A stretch of 64,000 bases of DNA, from the NCBI RefSeq assembly GCF_012027645.1, contig NZ_SNUU01000001.1, positions 1,860,001 to 1,924,000 on the forward strand, read 5' to 3'. Positions 1-9,054 of the stretch are shown here, one piece after another. Origin of the DNA: Thermococcus sp. 18S1 (lineage in GTDB: Archaea; Methanobacteriota_B; Thermococci; Thermococcales; Thermococcaceae). The translations under genes were made by a program, and so were the position numbers. Position 1 is the stretch's first letter. Every line of letters begins with the position of its first letter. The notes below the pieces were generated by a model. That model was not told the DNA's origin, made no database searches, and saw only the letters and a program-made list of their open reading frames with translations.

Positions 1-1395
1 GGTTGAATCGCCGACAACGGCGACGACCCTTTCCTCGGCCGAATGCTGGACGCCGTGGGCTATGCCGAGGGAAGCCCCCATGGCCAGGAGGGAGTCCGTC
101 CAGCCGATGTGCTCCAGAGCCAGCATGGAGTAGCAGCCGATGTCGTTGGCTAGGTAGTAGTTCTCTATCCTGCCCATCGCCCTCCTCAGCGTCCAGAAGG
201 TGGCCCTGTGGGGACAGCCGGCGCAGAAGGTCGGCATCCTAGGCGGGGCGAACTTGGCGAGCTCCCACATCTTCTTAAAGTGCCCCTCGTAATCGAATGG
301 GAGCTCCTTCCCAAGCACTTCTGCCAGAACCTTTATGACTATCGGCACGTTGTACTCCAGCATCTCAAGGAAATGGCCGCTCTTCTTGCCGATGATCTCA
401 AGCTCCGGGTTCCTGTCCTTGGCGATTTCCCTCACGAAGCCCTCGATGTAGGGCGAGAGCTCCTCGACGACGATGACCTTCTCAAGCCCCTCTATGAAGT
501 CGCCGATGAGACCCTCGGGCATGGGATTCAGGACGCCGAGCTTGAGGATGTATGCTTCTCCACCGAGCTTCCCAAGGCTCTCAAGAACGTAGGAGTACGG
601 AACGCCGGAGGTTATGATGCCGATCCCCTTCGCTTCTCCGGCCTCAACCTTCCTGAGCTCTTTTCCATCGAAGAACTCGACGCGGTTTATGGCCAAGAGC
701 TCGGGGTCGTCCTTCATCCTTGCCATCTTCTCAAGCAGCTCCGCCTTGAACTTTCTGGCGAGGGAACCCACGGTCGCGTAGCCCCTCCTGTTCTCCTTCC
801 AGGAAAGCTTTTCGAAGGGCTTCCTCTCAAGTTTTCCGACCTCCACCAGGCCGCTCTGGTGGTTCACCCTCGTCGTGGTTCGGACGAGAACCGGGCTTCC
901 GTACCTCTCGCTTATCTCGAAGGCTTTCTTGACGAGCTCGTAGGCTTCCTGAGGATTTGCCGGCTCAAGCATGGGCAGGTAAGCGGTGTAGCCGAACCAC
1001 CTGCCGTCCTGCTCCGACTGGGAGGAGTGCGCGTAGGGGTCGTCCGCTATGACGATCACCAGGCCAGCTTTCACGCCGGTGTACGCGAGCGAGTAGAGCG
1101 TATCTGATGCAACGTTTCCGCCAACGCTCTTCATGGAGGTGAAGCCCCTCAGACCGACGAAGGCAGCACCCGCGACGGTCTCCAGGGCAACCTTTTCGTT
1201 CGCAGCGATCTCCACCACGATGTCGTCGCGGTAGCGGGACACCCTGTCAAACGTGTCCAGAATCTCCGTCTGGGGGGAGCCAGGGTAGAAGGCCGTCACC
1301 TTCACATCGGCCTCCAGCGCGGCCCTGACTATCGCTTCATTCGTCAGCATGTACCCCATGTGGGGTTCCTCTTTCAGAACTTCCTTCAGGGACAT
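1..1395 (-). CDS. iorA: Indolepyruvate ferredoxin oxidoreductase alpha subunit, 3' part cut by window edge
   Basis: IorA with IorB oxidatively decarboxylates aryl pyruvates from aromatic amino acid transamination to aryl-acetyl-CoA and reduces ferredoxin in the cytoplasm. 465 residues are visible from the ATG at 1395. The N-terminal pyruvate-oxidoreductase domain has YPGSPQTEI near residue 37. The thiamine diphosphate domain begins in the second half, with CAGCPHR near residue 388 and VVGDS at the very edge. The two-cluster ferredoxin domain usual at the C-terminus lies outside the window, so no stop is seen. A TATA box and a 16-base palindrome precede it. Family identification is firm; the substrate preference is inferred from the family. 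Confidence 0.93.
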   Translation of the reverse strand, partial: MSLKEVLKEEPHMGYMLTNEAIVRAALEADVKVTAFYPGSPQTEILDTFDRVSRYRDDIVVEIAANEKVALETVAGAAFVGLRGFTSMKSVGGNVASDTLYSLAYTGVKAGLVIVIADDPYAHSSQSEQDGRWFGYTAYLPMLEPANPQEAYELVKKAFEISERYGSPVLVRTTTRVNHQSGLVEVGKLERKPFEKLSWKENRRGYATVGSLARKFKAELLEKMARMKDDPELLAINRVEFFDGKELRKVEAGEAKGIGIITSGVPYSYVLESLGKLGGEAYILKLGVLNPMPEGLIGDFIEGLEKVIVVEELSPYIEGFVREIAKDRNPELEIIGKKSGHFLEMLEYNVPIVIKVLAEVLGKELPFDYEGHFKKMWELAKFAPPRMPTFCAGCPHRATFWTLRRAMGRIENYYLANDIGCYSMLALEHIGWTDSLLAMGASLGIAHGVQHSAEERVVAVVGDST

Positions 1396-1423
1396 AACAA
1401 CACCGTAGGGTTTTGGAAGCGAA

Positions 1424-1451
1424 CCTATATAGCATTTTTCTGAACAGAAAA
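1424..1451 (-). promoter_or_regulatory. iorA promoter with adjacent 16-base palindrome
   Basis: On the minus strand the sequence GCTATATAGG (about 1425-1434) is a TATA box about 30 bases before the iorA start. Directly upstream of it, at 1436-1451, is TTTTCTG-AA-CAGAAAA, a perfect inverted repeat with 7-base arms, placed where the BRE would lie. This is a good position for an operator. The binding factor is not known. Confidence 0.55.
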
Positions 1452-1498
1452 CGGCAGTGTTAAACAATCCTGGGATGAAAAATGAAAGCATTAAATGG

Positions 1499-2608
1499 TC
1501 AGAGCAGCCCCTCTATGAGCTCCCCGACGTTCCCCCTGGCCTTGCCGCGGAGCCTTTCGAGGTGACTGCTGAGAGCTTCCCCAATGCCGTGGACGAAGAG
1601 GCTCATCGCCTCGTCACTGTCAAGGCCCCTCGACCTGAGGTAGAAGAGGGCATCCTCGTCGAACTGCCTCACCGCCGAGGAGTGGAAGGCAGACTCGATT
1701 TCTCCCGTATCGACCTCAAGCATCGGCACGCTGACGCCGAGTGAACCCTCGTCCATTATGGTTATCTGTGACACGACACCGCTCGACGAGTTCCTGGCGC
1801 TCTCGAAGACCTTGGCAACTCCCCTGTGAACCGTCCAGCCGTTCTCGTAGGAGAACCCGTGAACCCTCGTCTCGCTCACCGTTTTTTCTCCGTACTGGAG
1901 GACGTTGGTGAGGTAGTCCACGGCTCTTCCGATGGCTATCGGCATGCCCCTGAGTATCAGCTGGCTCCCTTTACCCTCAAGGGAGTAGTCCTCACGGTGG
2001 TGGCTCATCTCCCCGGCGCTTATGACCGTGAAGGCCCTGACCTTGGCGCCCTCCCCGAGGCTCGCCCTGAGGAGGTAGTGCGACAGCGATGAGTGCCTTC
2101 CAACGGTCAGAACCTCAAGCTCGGCGTTCCTGGCCTTAAGCTCGACCACGAGGGACTTCGTCCCCTCTTCAGCCATGTCGTAGATTATTATTGGAGCTTT
2201 AACGTTCTCGGCCTCGATGCTGATGTGGTGGCTGATGAAGGCTTTGCTTGAGAGGTGGGAGACTATAACCAGGGGCTCCACCAGATCCCCGGTAATCCTC
2301 AGCCTGTACGCTTTCCCGAGGGCGTAGAAGTGGAAGCCGAGGATTCTCGACTCTTCGGGCTGGGAAAGGCCCAGCGTTCCCTCGCTCAGCTCAACGCCGG
2401 CCGGAAGGCTGAACTCCGCCCCACTTCCCGATAAAACGACGTGCCCCTTTATCGGAACGTCCTTGGCTTCCGCCTCTACCGGCAGTTTGAGCGGGGAGTT
2501 TTCCTCGAAGAGCTTCCACTTGGTGTAGCTCTTAATCGTTGGGCTGTCGCCGTATTTCTGGTAGGTGAGCCTCTCAAGGGCCTCGCGGGTGATTGAAGGT
2601 AGCACCAT
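1499..2608 (-). CDS. sufD: SufD-like iron-sulfur cluster assembly protein
   Basis: A 369-residue SufB/SufD-family protein, last gene of a sufC-sufB-sufD operon. With SufB and SufC it forms the cytoplasmic scaffold that builds Fe-S clusters. The family's right-handed beta-helix region fills the middle (residues about 80-290), and the C-terminal helical part carries the usual YLRSRGLDSDEA segment, parallel to YMNQRGISEEEA in the SufB of this operon. It is shorter than SufB, as is usual for SufD. The ATG overlaps the sufB stop in a TGATG arrangement, so translation is probably coupled. The B versus D assignment rests on length and order. Confidence 0.88.
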   Translation of the reverse strand: MVLPSITREALERLTYQKYGDSPTIKSYTKWKLFEENSPLKLPVEAEAKDVPIKGHVVLSGSGAEFSLPAGVELSEGTLGLSQPEESRILGFHFYALGKAYRLRITGDLVEPLVIVSHLSSKAFISHHISIEAENVKAPIIIYDMAEEGTKSLVVELKARNAELEVLTVGRHSSLSHYLLRASLGEGAKVRAFTVISAGEMSHHREDYSLEGKGSQLILRGMPIAIGRAVDYLTNVLQYGEKTVSETRVHGFSYENGWTVHRGVAKVFESARNSSSGVVSQITIMDEGSLGVSVPMLEVDTGEIESAFHSSAVRQFDEDALFYLRSRGLDSDEAMSLFVHGIGEALSSHLERLRGKARGNVGELIEGLL

Positions 2609-4035
2609 CAGCCAACACCCCCAACCTCGCTGAACTCCAGCTCTATGACCTTCTTGAGAACCTCCACGTACTCGAATGGCAGGCCTTCGAGGATTTCGCT
2701 GATGAATCCAAGGACTATGAGGCTCTTCGCCTCCTCCTCGCTTATGCCCCTCTGGTTCATGTAGAAGAGCTTGTCCTCGCCGAGCTTTCCGGTCGTCGCC
2801 TCGTGGATTATGCTCGCGCTCGGCTCGTCGCTCTGGTTGTGCGGGTAGGTGTAGGCCTTGCTCTCCTCGTCGAGGATTAGCGAGTCACACGAGACCGTGG
2901 CGGTGGAGTTCTTTGCACCCTTGAGAATCCTCACCAGCCCGCGGTAGATGTTTATTCCACCGTTGGCGCTTATGCTCTTGGAGACTATCTTCGAGCTGGT
3001 GTTTGGAGCCAGATGCCAGGTTTTTGCCCCGGTGTCCTTCATGAAGGGGCCGTTGCTCAGCGAGACGACGTACTGTGCGGTTCTAGCTCCCTCGCCCTTC
3101 AGGACGCTCGACGGATAGGTGTAGGTTATCTGACTGCCGATGCTGCCCTCTATCCACTCGACGTAGGCGTTCTCCTCTATGATGGCGCGCTTGTTGTTGA
3201 AGTTGATGACGTTCCTGCTCCAGTTCTGTATGGTGGTGAACTTGACGGTGGCGTTTTTGTGGGCGTATATCTCGACCATACCGTCGTGGAAGGAGAAGCC
3301 CTTGTACATCGGCGCGCTGCAGCCCTCTATGAAGTGGATGTAGCTTCCCTCGTCGGCGACAAGAAGCGTGTGCTCGAACTGTCCCTCCAGGGCCGAGCCT
3401 ATGACGAAGAACGCCTCGACCGGGAAGGGGATTCTGACGCCCTTCGGCACGTAAACGAAGACTCCACCGCTCCAGAGGGCGTGGTGTAAGGCGGAAAACT
3501 TGTGCTCTCCCGCCGGAAAGACCCTGCCGAAGTACTTCTTCACAAGATCGGGATACTTCTGAACCGCCTCCTCCATGGGAAGCATGATGATTCCCATCTT
3601 CTCGAACTCTGCCTTGAGGTTGGAGTAGACGCTCTCGCTGTCGAAGACCGCCGTTAAGCCGGAGAGAAACTTCTTCTCTATTTCCGGGATGTTCAGGCGC
3701 TCGAAGGTTCTCCTGATGTTCTCTGGCAGGTCGTCCCAGTCTTTAACCTCATTGCCTATTTCCGGCTTGGAATACAGGGTGAGGCTCTCAAGGTCTAGCT
3801 CCTCAACACCGACGACCCACTTGGGCATCGGGAGCTTGTGGAACAGCTCAAGGGCCTTGAGGCGGTGCCTGAGCATCCACTCCGGCTCGTTCTTTATCCT
3901 CGAGAGCTCCTCGACCATGTCCCTCGTGAGTTCCCCCTTGAGCTCTATCTCCTTAGGGTACGGGACGGCGGTACCGAGGATCTCCTCAAGGGAGCCCGCC
4001 TTGAGTATCTCTTCAAGCCTTGACTGCTGTGCCAT
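2608..4035 (-). CDS. sufB: SufB iron-sulfur cluster scaffold protein
   Basis: A 475-residue SufB, the main scaffold on which Suf-type Fe-S clusters are assembled. The beta-helix core includes the family blocks GVRIPFPVEAFF, LLVADEGSYIHFIEGCSAP and VEWIEGSIGSQITYTYPS. A C-terminal helical domain contains YMNQRGISEEEAKSL. I place the start at the ATG at 4035, behind GGTGGGTGG, rather than the in-frame GTG at 4041. The gene overlaps the end of sufC by 23 bases and joins sufD through TGATG. No SufS or SufU is next to it, so the sulfur donor must be encoded elsewhere. Confidence 0.95.
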   Translation of the reverse strand: MAQQSRLEEILKAGSLEEILGTAVPYPKEIELKGELTRDMVEELSRIKNEPEWMLRHRLKALELFHKLPMPKWVVGVEELDLESLTLYSKPEIGNEVKDWDDLPENIRRTFERLNIPEIEKKFLSGLTAVFDSESVYSNLKAEFEKMGIIMLPMEEAVQKYPDLVKKYFGRVFPAGEHKFSALHHALWSGGVFVYVPKGVRIPFPVEAFFVIGSALEGQFEHTLLVADEGSYIHFIEGCSAPMYKGFSFHDGMVEIYAHKNATVKFTTIQNWSRNVINFNNKRAIIEENAYVEWIEGSIGSQITYTYPSSVLKGEGARTAQYVVSLSNGPFMKDTGAKTWHLAPNTSSKIVSKSISANGGINIYRGLVRILKGAKNSTATVSCDSLILDEESKAYTYPHNQSDEPSASIIHEATTGKLGEDKLFYMNQRGISEEEAKSLIVLGFISEILEGLPFEYVEVLKKVIELEFSEVGGVG

Positions 4036-4756
4036 TACCACCCACCGCCGCGAAGCCCTTCTCCTCTATGAGCTTTACAAGCTCCATTCCGCCGGAAACC
4101 ACCAGCTTTCCATCCTTCAGCACGTGCACCCTCTGGGGGTTCAGGTACTCCAGTATTCTTCCGTAGTGGGTGATGAGAAGTATCGCCGTCCCCTCGCTGT
4201 GCAGCTTGGCTATAACCCCCGCGATGACCTTGAGGGAATCAACGTCCACACCGCTGTCCGGTTCGTCCAGAATGAGCAGCTTGGGCTTCACGAGGTAGGC
4301 CTGAAGCATCTCAAGCTTCTTCCTCTCACCGCCGGAGAAGCCGACGTTGAGCTCCCTGGAAAGCATTGAACTGTCGAACCCGAGCTCCTCCACCGCCTGG
4401 AAAATTCTGTCGTAGGCCTCAACCTCGTCTATCCCCCGAAGGTTCTTCAGCGTCCTCTGGAGGAAGTTGATAACCTTGACGCCCTCGACCTCAACCGGGT
4501 GCTGGAAGCTGAGAAAGATACCCTTCCTGGCCCTCTCCTCGGGCTTTGCACTGGTTATGTCCTCTCCCCCAAACAGTATCCTTCCCTCGGTAACGCTGTA
4601 CCTCGGGTGTCCGGCTATCGTTAAAGCCAGCGTGGACTTTCCGCTCCCGTTTGGCCCCATGACGACGTGAAGCTCGCCGGAGGCGAGTTCAAAATCCACT
4701 CCCTTCAGAATTTCCTTATCGGCAACCTTAACATGGAGATTTTCCACTTTCAGCAT
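4013..4756 (-). CDS. sufC: SufC ATPase of the SufBCD complex
   Basis: A 247-residue ABC-type ATPase that drives conformational change in the SufBD scaffold; it is cytoplasmic and not a transporter. It shows Walker A GPNGSGKST, signature FSGGERKKLEM, Walker B LLILDEPDSGVD and the switch histidine in LLITHYGR. The chosen ATG at 4756 is preceded at good spacing by GGTGATG. The ATG at 4762 lies inside that site and a 269-residue reading from 4822 would start before the promoter: TTTTAAAA near 4804-4812 is the likely TATA box. First gene of the operon. Confidence 0.95.
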   Translation of the reverse strand: MLKVENLHVKVADKEILKGVDFELASGELHVVMGPNGSGKSTLALTIAGHPRYSVTEGRILFGGEDITSAKPEERARKGIFLSFQHPVEVEGVKVINFLQRTLKNLRGIDEVEAYDRIFQAVEELGFDSSMLSRELNVGFSGGERKKLEMLQAYLVKPKLLILDEPDSGVDVDSLKVIAGVIAKLHSEGTAILLITHYGRILEYLNPQRVHVLKDGKLVVSGGMELVKLIEEKGFAAVGGNGTAVKA

Positions 4757-4867
4757 GAGCATCACCGTTTTTTCTTTACCCGCGTTTGGGTAGAAAAGTA
4801 CACTTTTAAAACCTTTCTTCACAGATGTGGGTAACCGAAGAACGGGGGGAAGGCAAAAGGAAGAAAA

Positions 4868-5392
4868 TCAGCCTCCCGCCTGAAGGAGAAGCCCCGGAAG
4901 CTGGGGCTGCCTCTGGCCGAGCTCCTGATCGAGCATGAAGAGAACCTGCGGGCTGTCCTTCGCGAACTTGAGCTTATCGACTATTTTCTTGACGTTTGCC
5001 TCTTCCTCGACCTGCTCGTTTATGAACCACTCAAGGAATGCCCTCGTGGAGTAGTCCTTCTCCTCCTCCGCAAGTGCGGCAAGCTCGTTTATGCACTTGC
5101 TTATGAACTGCTCGTGTTCGTAGGCGGCCTCAAAGGCAGCGAGCGGTGACTCCCACTCCTTTGGTGGTTTTTGAACCTCCTTCAGCTCGACCCTGCCGTT
5201 CCTGTCGTAGATGTAGTTGTAGAACCTCAGGGCATGGCCAAGCTCCTCCTCGGCCTGGGCCTTCATCCAGTTGGCGAAGCCCTCAAGGTTCATGTCCTCA
5301 AAATAGGCTGCCATCGAGAAGTACAGGTAGGCCGAATAAAGCTCTCTGTTCAGCTGCTCGTTGAGGGCTTCGAGCATCTTTTCGCTCAGCAT
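4868..5392 (-). CDS. ftn: Ferritin (non-haem, iron storage)
   Basis: A 174-residue classical ferritin that oxidises Fe(II) and stores ferric mineral in a 24-subunit cytoplasmic cage. The four-helix bundle carries ferroxidase ligands in [13 protein letters not shown], the [15 protein letters not shown] segment and a later [26 protein letters not shown] stretch typical of bacterial and archaeal FtnA. The ATG at 5392 has a strong GGAGGTGG site; the GTG at 5401 lies within that site. A TATA box (CTTTTAAAG on the minus strand, about 5424-5433) precedes it. It sits between suf and thiI, linking iron storage with Fe-S and sulfur chemistry. Confidence 0.95.
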   Translation of the reverse strand: MLSEKMLEALNEQLNRELYSAYLYFSMAAYFEDMNLEGFANWMKAQAEEELGHALRFYNYIYDRNGRVELKEVQKPPKEWESPLAAFEAAYEHEQFISKCINELAALAEEEKDYSTRAFLEWFINEQVEEEANVKKIVDKLKFAKDSPQVLFMLDQELGQRQPQLPGLLLQAGG

Positions 5393-5441
5393 CTCCACCA
5401 CCTCCAGGTATAGTTACACCCGGTTACTTTAAAAGCTTTCC

Positions 5442-6533
5442 TCATACCAGCCCTTCCCGCTCCAGCACCTCAAGCACGCGCTGAAACTCCTCAGGCTTCC
5501 CGCTCGTGACGACCCTCTCCGGCCGGAACGGGCAGTCGCAGTAGGGATACTCAAGGAACGCCTCGTAGGTACCTATCTTTCTCGCTATCGCCACTATCTC
5601 CTCCTTGTCCATGCCGAGGAGGGGCCTGTGAACCGGGAAGCGCACGCTCATCGTCTCGAAATACAGGTTCGAGAGGGTTTGCGAGGCCACCTGTCCGAGG
5701 CTGTCGCCGGTCACTATCCCGAGCGCACCCTTTTCCCTCGCTATCTCAGCGGCCCTTCTCAGCATCGCCACTTTGCAGACCACGCACGTCCACTCCTGCT
5801 TTCTCGCCTTGATGAGGGCACTCACGTAGGGCTTCAAAATCTCAAAGTGGTTCTCCACTATCAGCTCTATCGGTTCGGGGGAGTAGTCCTCCAGTATGTC
5901 AACGACCCTCTCGACGACGTTTCTCGCGTTCAGCCCCTGATCAAAGTGCACCGCAATGACCTCTGCCCCCCTCTTGAGCATGAGGAAAGCGGCAACGGGA
6001 GAATCTATGCCCCCGCTCAGCAGAACGACGACCTTTCCCTGGGTGCCAACGGGCAGACCTCCAACGCCCCTGAGCTTTTCGAGGAATACGTAGGCCTTCC
6101 CGGCTATTATCTCTATTCCAACGACGAGCTCGGGGTTCTTGAGGTCCACCTTCCAGCCGAAGTTCTCGACGATAAAGGCTCCGATCTCGCGGTTTATCTC
6201 CATGGATGTCTTGAGAAAGGTTTTATCGAGCCTCTGGGTTTCGACCTTGAAGCTTTTTGGATTCAGCCCCTTCAGGGCGTCCTTCAGGTATGCCGGAATG
6301 TCCTCGTAGTCCATTTCCCTCGCGGGGGAGACCGAAACCACACCGGGCACTTTGGCGATTATTTGGGCCGCCTCGTCCGGGGCATCGACCAGTATCCGCC
6401 CCCTGATTATCTTCGCCCTCCCCTTTATCCCCTTCCTCCTCAGCGCGGCGAGTATGTTGTCCCGGAGCTTCCTCTCGAACTCCCTCCTTTTGCCGCCCTT
6501 GATGCCGACCTCGCCGTAGCGCACGATTATCAC
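5442..6533 (-). CDS. thiI: ThiI tRNA 4-thiouridine sulfurtransferase
   Basis: A 363-residue ThiI, which adenylates and thiolates U8 of tRNA. An N-terminal ferredoxin-like and THUMP region is followed by the PP-loop pyrophosphatase domain with SGGIDSPVAAF. Two cysteine pairs are visible, WTCVVC and YCDC. There is no C-terminal rhodanese domain; archaeal ThiI proteins of this length are known to lack it. The start is the GTG at 6533, one base after the stop of the upstream E1-like gene and with GGGTGGTTGA as ribosome site; a 382-residue reading would run back into that gene. Confidence 0.92.
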   Translation of the reverse strand: MIIVRYGEVGIKGGKRREFERKLRDNILAALRRKGIKGRAKIIRGRILVDAPDEAAQIIAKVPGVVSVSPAREMDYEDIPAYLKDALKGLNPKSFKVETQRLDKTFLKTSMEINREIGAFIVENFGWKVDLKNPELVVGIEIIAGKAYVFLEKLRGVGGLPVGTQGKVVVLLSGGIDSPVAAFLMLKRGAEVIAVHFDQGLNARNVVERVVDILEDYSPEPIELIVENHFEILKPYVSALIKARKQEWTCVVCKVAMLRRAAEIAREKGALGIVTGDSLGQVASQTLSNLYFETMSVRFPVHRPLLGMDKEEIVAIARKIGTYEAFLEYPYCDCPFRPERVVTSGKPEEFQRVLEVLEREGLV

Positions 6534-6534
6534 T

Positions 6535-7506
6535 TCAACCACCCAGATAGCGGGCAAAGAAGTTCTTGGCTTCCTTCTCGTCTTCGGCACCGCGGATTAC
6601 CATCCTGCCCGTCTTGAACACCAGTATCTCGGCGTAGTCGTCTTCGAACTGGATGAACTGGCTCGTCTTCAGGTACTCGATGCCGAGCTTCTCAAGCCTC
6701 TCCGCGAACTCGTCGAGGTTTATGCTCATGGGCATGGGCGGGGTCACCTGTATCGAGCCGTCGCACATGCGCTCGACCTTTATCCGCTTTTCGAGAAACG
6801 TGAGCTCCTTCCTAACACAGGCGGGACAGTCCTCCCTCCTCGGTATCCGGACCTTCTCGAAGTCCATGCTCTTGAGGTCGAAGAAGAACAGCTCACTTTC
6901 GACTTCTTCGCCTAGCAGAATCTTTGCCGCCAGGGCAACGGCCAGCGATGCCGCGAAGCTCGGAACGTAGCTCATTATTCCCGCTATCGCACAGGTCGGC
7001 AGGGGTCTCTCCGGGAGCTTGGGCATCAGGCAGCGGAAGCAGGCGGTTTTGCCGGGGATTATCGGCATTATGTTGCCGTAGGTTGCCAGAACACCCACGT
7101 AAATCCAGGGCTTTCCGGTCTTTATCGCGTAGTCGTTCACAACCTGCCTCGTGTAGATGTTGTCCGTTCCGTCGATTATGAGGTCCGCCTCGTCGAGAAG
7201 GCTCACCGTTCCGGGGTTGAGGTCCTCGAAGTGCCCGATGACTCCAAACCGCTCCTTCAGAACCTCGACCTTCGGCTTTCCGACGTCCTCTTTGGTGTAT
7301 ATCGTCCTGGGGAGGTCGCTCTCGTCCACAAAGTCCCTGTCGATAACGATTATTCTTCCAACGCCGAGCTTGTGCAGGAAGTAAACCTCCCAGCTCCCCA
7401 GCGCGCCGGCCCCGATGACAGCCACAGTGCTCTCGCTCAGCTTTCTCTGTCCCTCCATTCCTATGATCGGAAAGTGTCTCGAAAAGTCCATCTTCACCCC
7501 TACCAT
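6535..7506 (-). CDS. ThiF/MoeB/HesA-type E1-like adenylyltransferase
   Basis: A 323-residue E1-like enzyme that would adenylate the C-terminus of a small sulfur-carrier protein (ThiS/MoaD/SAMP type). The nucleotide-binding glycine motif is VIGAGALGSWEV. The Asp of LIIDGTDN, two zinc CxxC pairs (CFRC, CPAC) and the TCAIAGI segment with the likely catalytic Cys are present. A C-terminal extension of about 90 residues follows the second CxxC and is outside the core fold. It is transcribed with thiI one base apart, which suggests a joint role in sulfur transfer to tRNA, thiamine or molybdopterin. ATG 7506 is chosen; ATG 7491 is also possible. Confidence 0.88.
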   Translation of the reverse strand: MVGVKMDFSRHFPIIGMEGQRKLSESTVAVIGAGALGSWEVYFLHKLGVGRIIVIDRDFVDESDLPRTIYTKEDVGKPKVEVLKERFGVIGHFEDLNPGTVSLLDEADLIIDGTDNIYTRQVVNDYAIKTGKPWIYVGVLATYGNIMPIIPGKTACFRCLMPKLPERPLPTCAIAGIMSYVPSFAASLAVALAAKILLGEEVESELFFFDLKSMDFEKVRIPRREDCPACVRKELTFLEKRIKVERMCDGSIQVTPPMPMSINLDEFAERLEKLGIEYLKTSQFIQFEDDYAEILVFKTGRMVIRGAEDEKEAKNFFARYLGG

Positions 7507-7653
7507 ACTCTCACCACTGGGGGCTCGGTGGAGGGGATAAAAAGGATTTTGGAAACCAAAGGTTGTATGATTCCCAGAGCCTTCAAAGCTACTTGAACGG
7601 CTCAACCAAAAGGGATTTCTATCCGAACGGCCAACGATGCAATGGGGGTTAAA

Positions 7654-8193
7654 ATGCACCGCTTCAGTCCCGAGCATGCGCACGTACTGGACTCCGAATG
7701 GAGGCGAAAGATCTTTCCGGCCGAGGAGGTAATAGAGTTCGCCGTCGGCGAAGTCCCCCAAAGAGAAGCCGCCGTGGACGTTGGCGCCGGTACGGGCTAT
7801 CTGACCGTGCCCCTGGCGAGGGCTTTCAAAAAGGTCTACGCCATCGAGATAAACCCAAAAATGGCGGAGAAGCTTGAGGACAGACTCAGACGGGAGGGTA
7901 TAACGAACGTGGAGGTAATAGTTACGGAAGAGCCCCCGGATCTGGGGGACTTTGACCTGGCAGTTTTCTCCAGCGTTCTCCACGAGATGGAGAGACCCGA
8001 GGAATACCTCCGCTGGGCTGGAGAGGCGTTCGTCCTCGTGGCGGAGTGGAAGAAGGAGCCGATGCCATTTGGTCCTCCGGTGGAGGAGAGACTCTCCCCC
8101 GAGGATATCCTCAGACTTGCCGAAAACTTCGAGCCGGTAAAATACAGGGAGCTTGAGTACCATTATCTGATGCTTCTAAAACCGAAAACGTGA
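7654..8193 (+). CDS. Class I SAM-dependent methyltransferase
   Basis: A 179-residue small methyltransferase of the class I Rossmann type. Motif I is VDVGAGTGYLTVPLA near residue 40, motif II ends in AIEINPKM, and a DLAVFSSVLHEM segment matches the motif IV/post-motif region. The substrate cannot be read from the sequence; similar stand-alone domains act on small molecules. I use the ATG at 7654, behind GGGGGTT, instead of the one at 7642. It is transcribed away from thiF and runs with nine bases between it and a nitroreductase gene, so the two are probably one operon. Confidence 0.85.
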   Translation: MHRFSPEHAHVLDSEWRRKIFPAEEVIEFAVGEVPQREAAVDVGAGTGYLTVPLARAFKKVYAIEINPKMAEKLEDRLRREGITNVEVIVTEEPPDLGDFDLAVFSSVLHEMERPEEYLRWAGEAFVLVAEWKKEPMPFGPPVEERLSPEDILRLAENFEPVKYRELEYHYLMLLKPKT

Positions 8194-8202
8194 GGTGGTC
8201 GC

Positions 8203-8739
8203 ATGGAGTTTTTTGAAGTTCTCCGGAAAAGACGGAGCGTAAGGAGATTTCAGGACAAACCCGTGCCGCATGAGCTCGTGGAAAGACTCCTTCAAGCTGC
8301 ATTTCTCTCACCGAGTTCCTTCAACAGGAGGCCCTGGCACTTCATCGTGGTTGACGATAGGGAAAAGCTCCTGGCACTCTCAAAGGCCAAGCTCGGCGCC
8401 TCAGGTCTGGCAACGGCTCCTCTGGCGATAGTCGTCACCGCAGACGAAAGCCGGAGCGACGTATGGGTAGAGGATTCCAGCATAGCGGCGGAACACATAC
8501 AGCTGGCAGCTTTTGACCTCGGGCTGAGCTCCTTCTGGGTGCAGATAAGGAACAGAATGCACGATGAAAGAAGAACCGCCGAGGACTACGTGAGGGAACT
8601 GCTCGGAATACCGTCAAACTACCGCGTCCTCTGCATCATAGGGGTTGGTTATCCCTCGGAGAAAAAGCCTCCCCACGGGGATGAGGTCTTTGAGTGGGAG
8701 AAGGTAAGCTTTAACCGCTTTGGCGAACCCTGGAAATGA
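8203..8739 (+). CDS. Nitroreductase-family FMN oxidoreductase
   Basis: A 178-residue flavin reductase of the nitroreductase superfamily. Typical features are the N-terminal KRRSVRRFQDKPV segment that binds FMN phosphate, the SPSSFNRRPWHFIVV region and the late GVGYPSEKK loop. These enzymes dimerise and use NAD(P)H; the physiological acceptor here is unknown. The start ATG follows GAGGTGGTCGC. Its place at the entry of a long run of redox-defence genes fits a redox role but does not prove it. Confidence 0.9.
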   Translation: MEFFEVLRKRRSVRRFQDKPVPHELVERLLQAAFLSPSSFNRRPWHFIVVDDREKLLALSKAKLGASGLATAPLAIVVTADESRSDVWVEDSSIAAEHIQLAAFDLGLSSFWVQIRNRMHDERRTAEDYVRELLGIPSNYRVLCIIGVGYPSEKKPPHGDEVFEWEKVSFNRFGEPWK

Positions 8740-8832
8740 TTCCACACTGTCAACTGTTCTTCCATTTAATTTTCCAAGGTGCAAAAAATAAACGCCATAA
8801 AGCGGCCAGAGTAGAAAGTCTCGGTGGGATAT

Positions 8833-9054
8833 ATGGAAGCGAAGGTGTGCAAATTCTGTGCCGGTGAAAGGCTTGACGAGGTCGTTGACGTCCTCAGGAA
8901 AGCCGGTTACGAGGTAAGCGTCGAGGGCTGCATAGGACTCTGCGCCAAGTACGACTGCGGAAGGATAAACGTCATCGCTGGAGGGCTTGAGATCTCAGCC
9001 TCGGACATGGAGGAACTCAGGGCTCACCTCGGCACGACGGGGGTGGGTGGATGA
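8833..9054 (+). CDS. Small cysteine-rich protein, DUF1450-like
   Basis: 73 residues with CKFC near the N-terminus and CIGLCAKYDC in the middle, five cysteines in all. The spacing resembles the DUF1450 (YuzB) family, which has a thioredoxin-like fold with a cysteine cluster. Such a layout could hold an Fe-S cluster or zinc; this is inference. The ATG at 8833 has GGTGGG before it, whereas the upstream GTG overlaps that site. Its stop overlaps the start of the next gene in an ATGA, so the two proteins are made together. Confidence 0.7.
   Translation: MEAKVCKFCAGERLDEVVDVLRKAGYEVSVEGCIGLCAKYDCGRINVIAGGLEISASDMEELRAHLGTTGVGG

Noticed and set aside
208-1107. Long plus-strand frame over iorA
   Set aside because: Mirror of the high-GC iorA coding strand; the minus-strand reading carries all family motifs.
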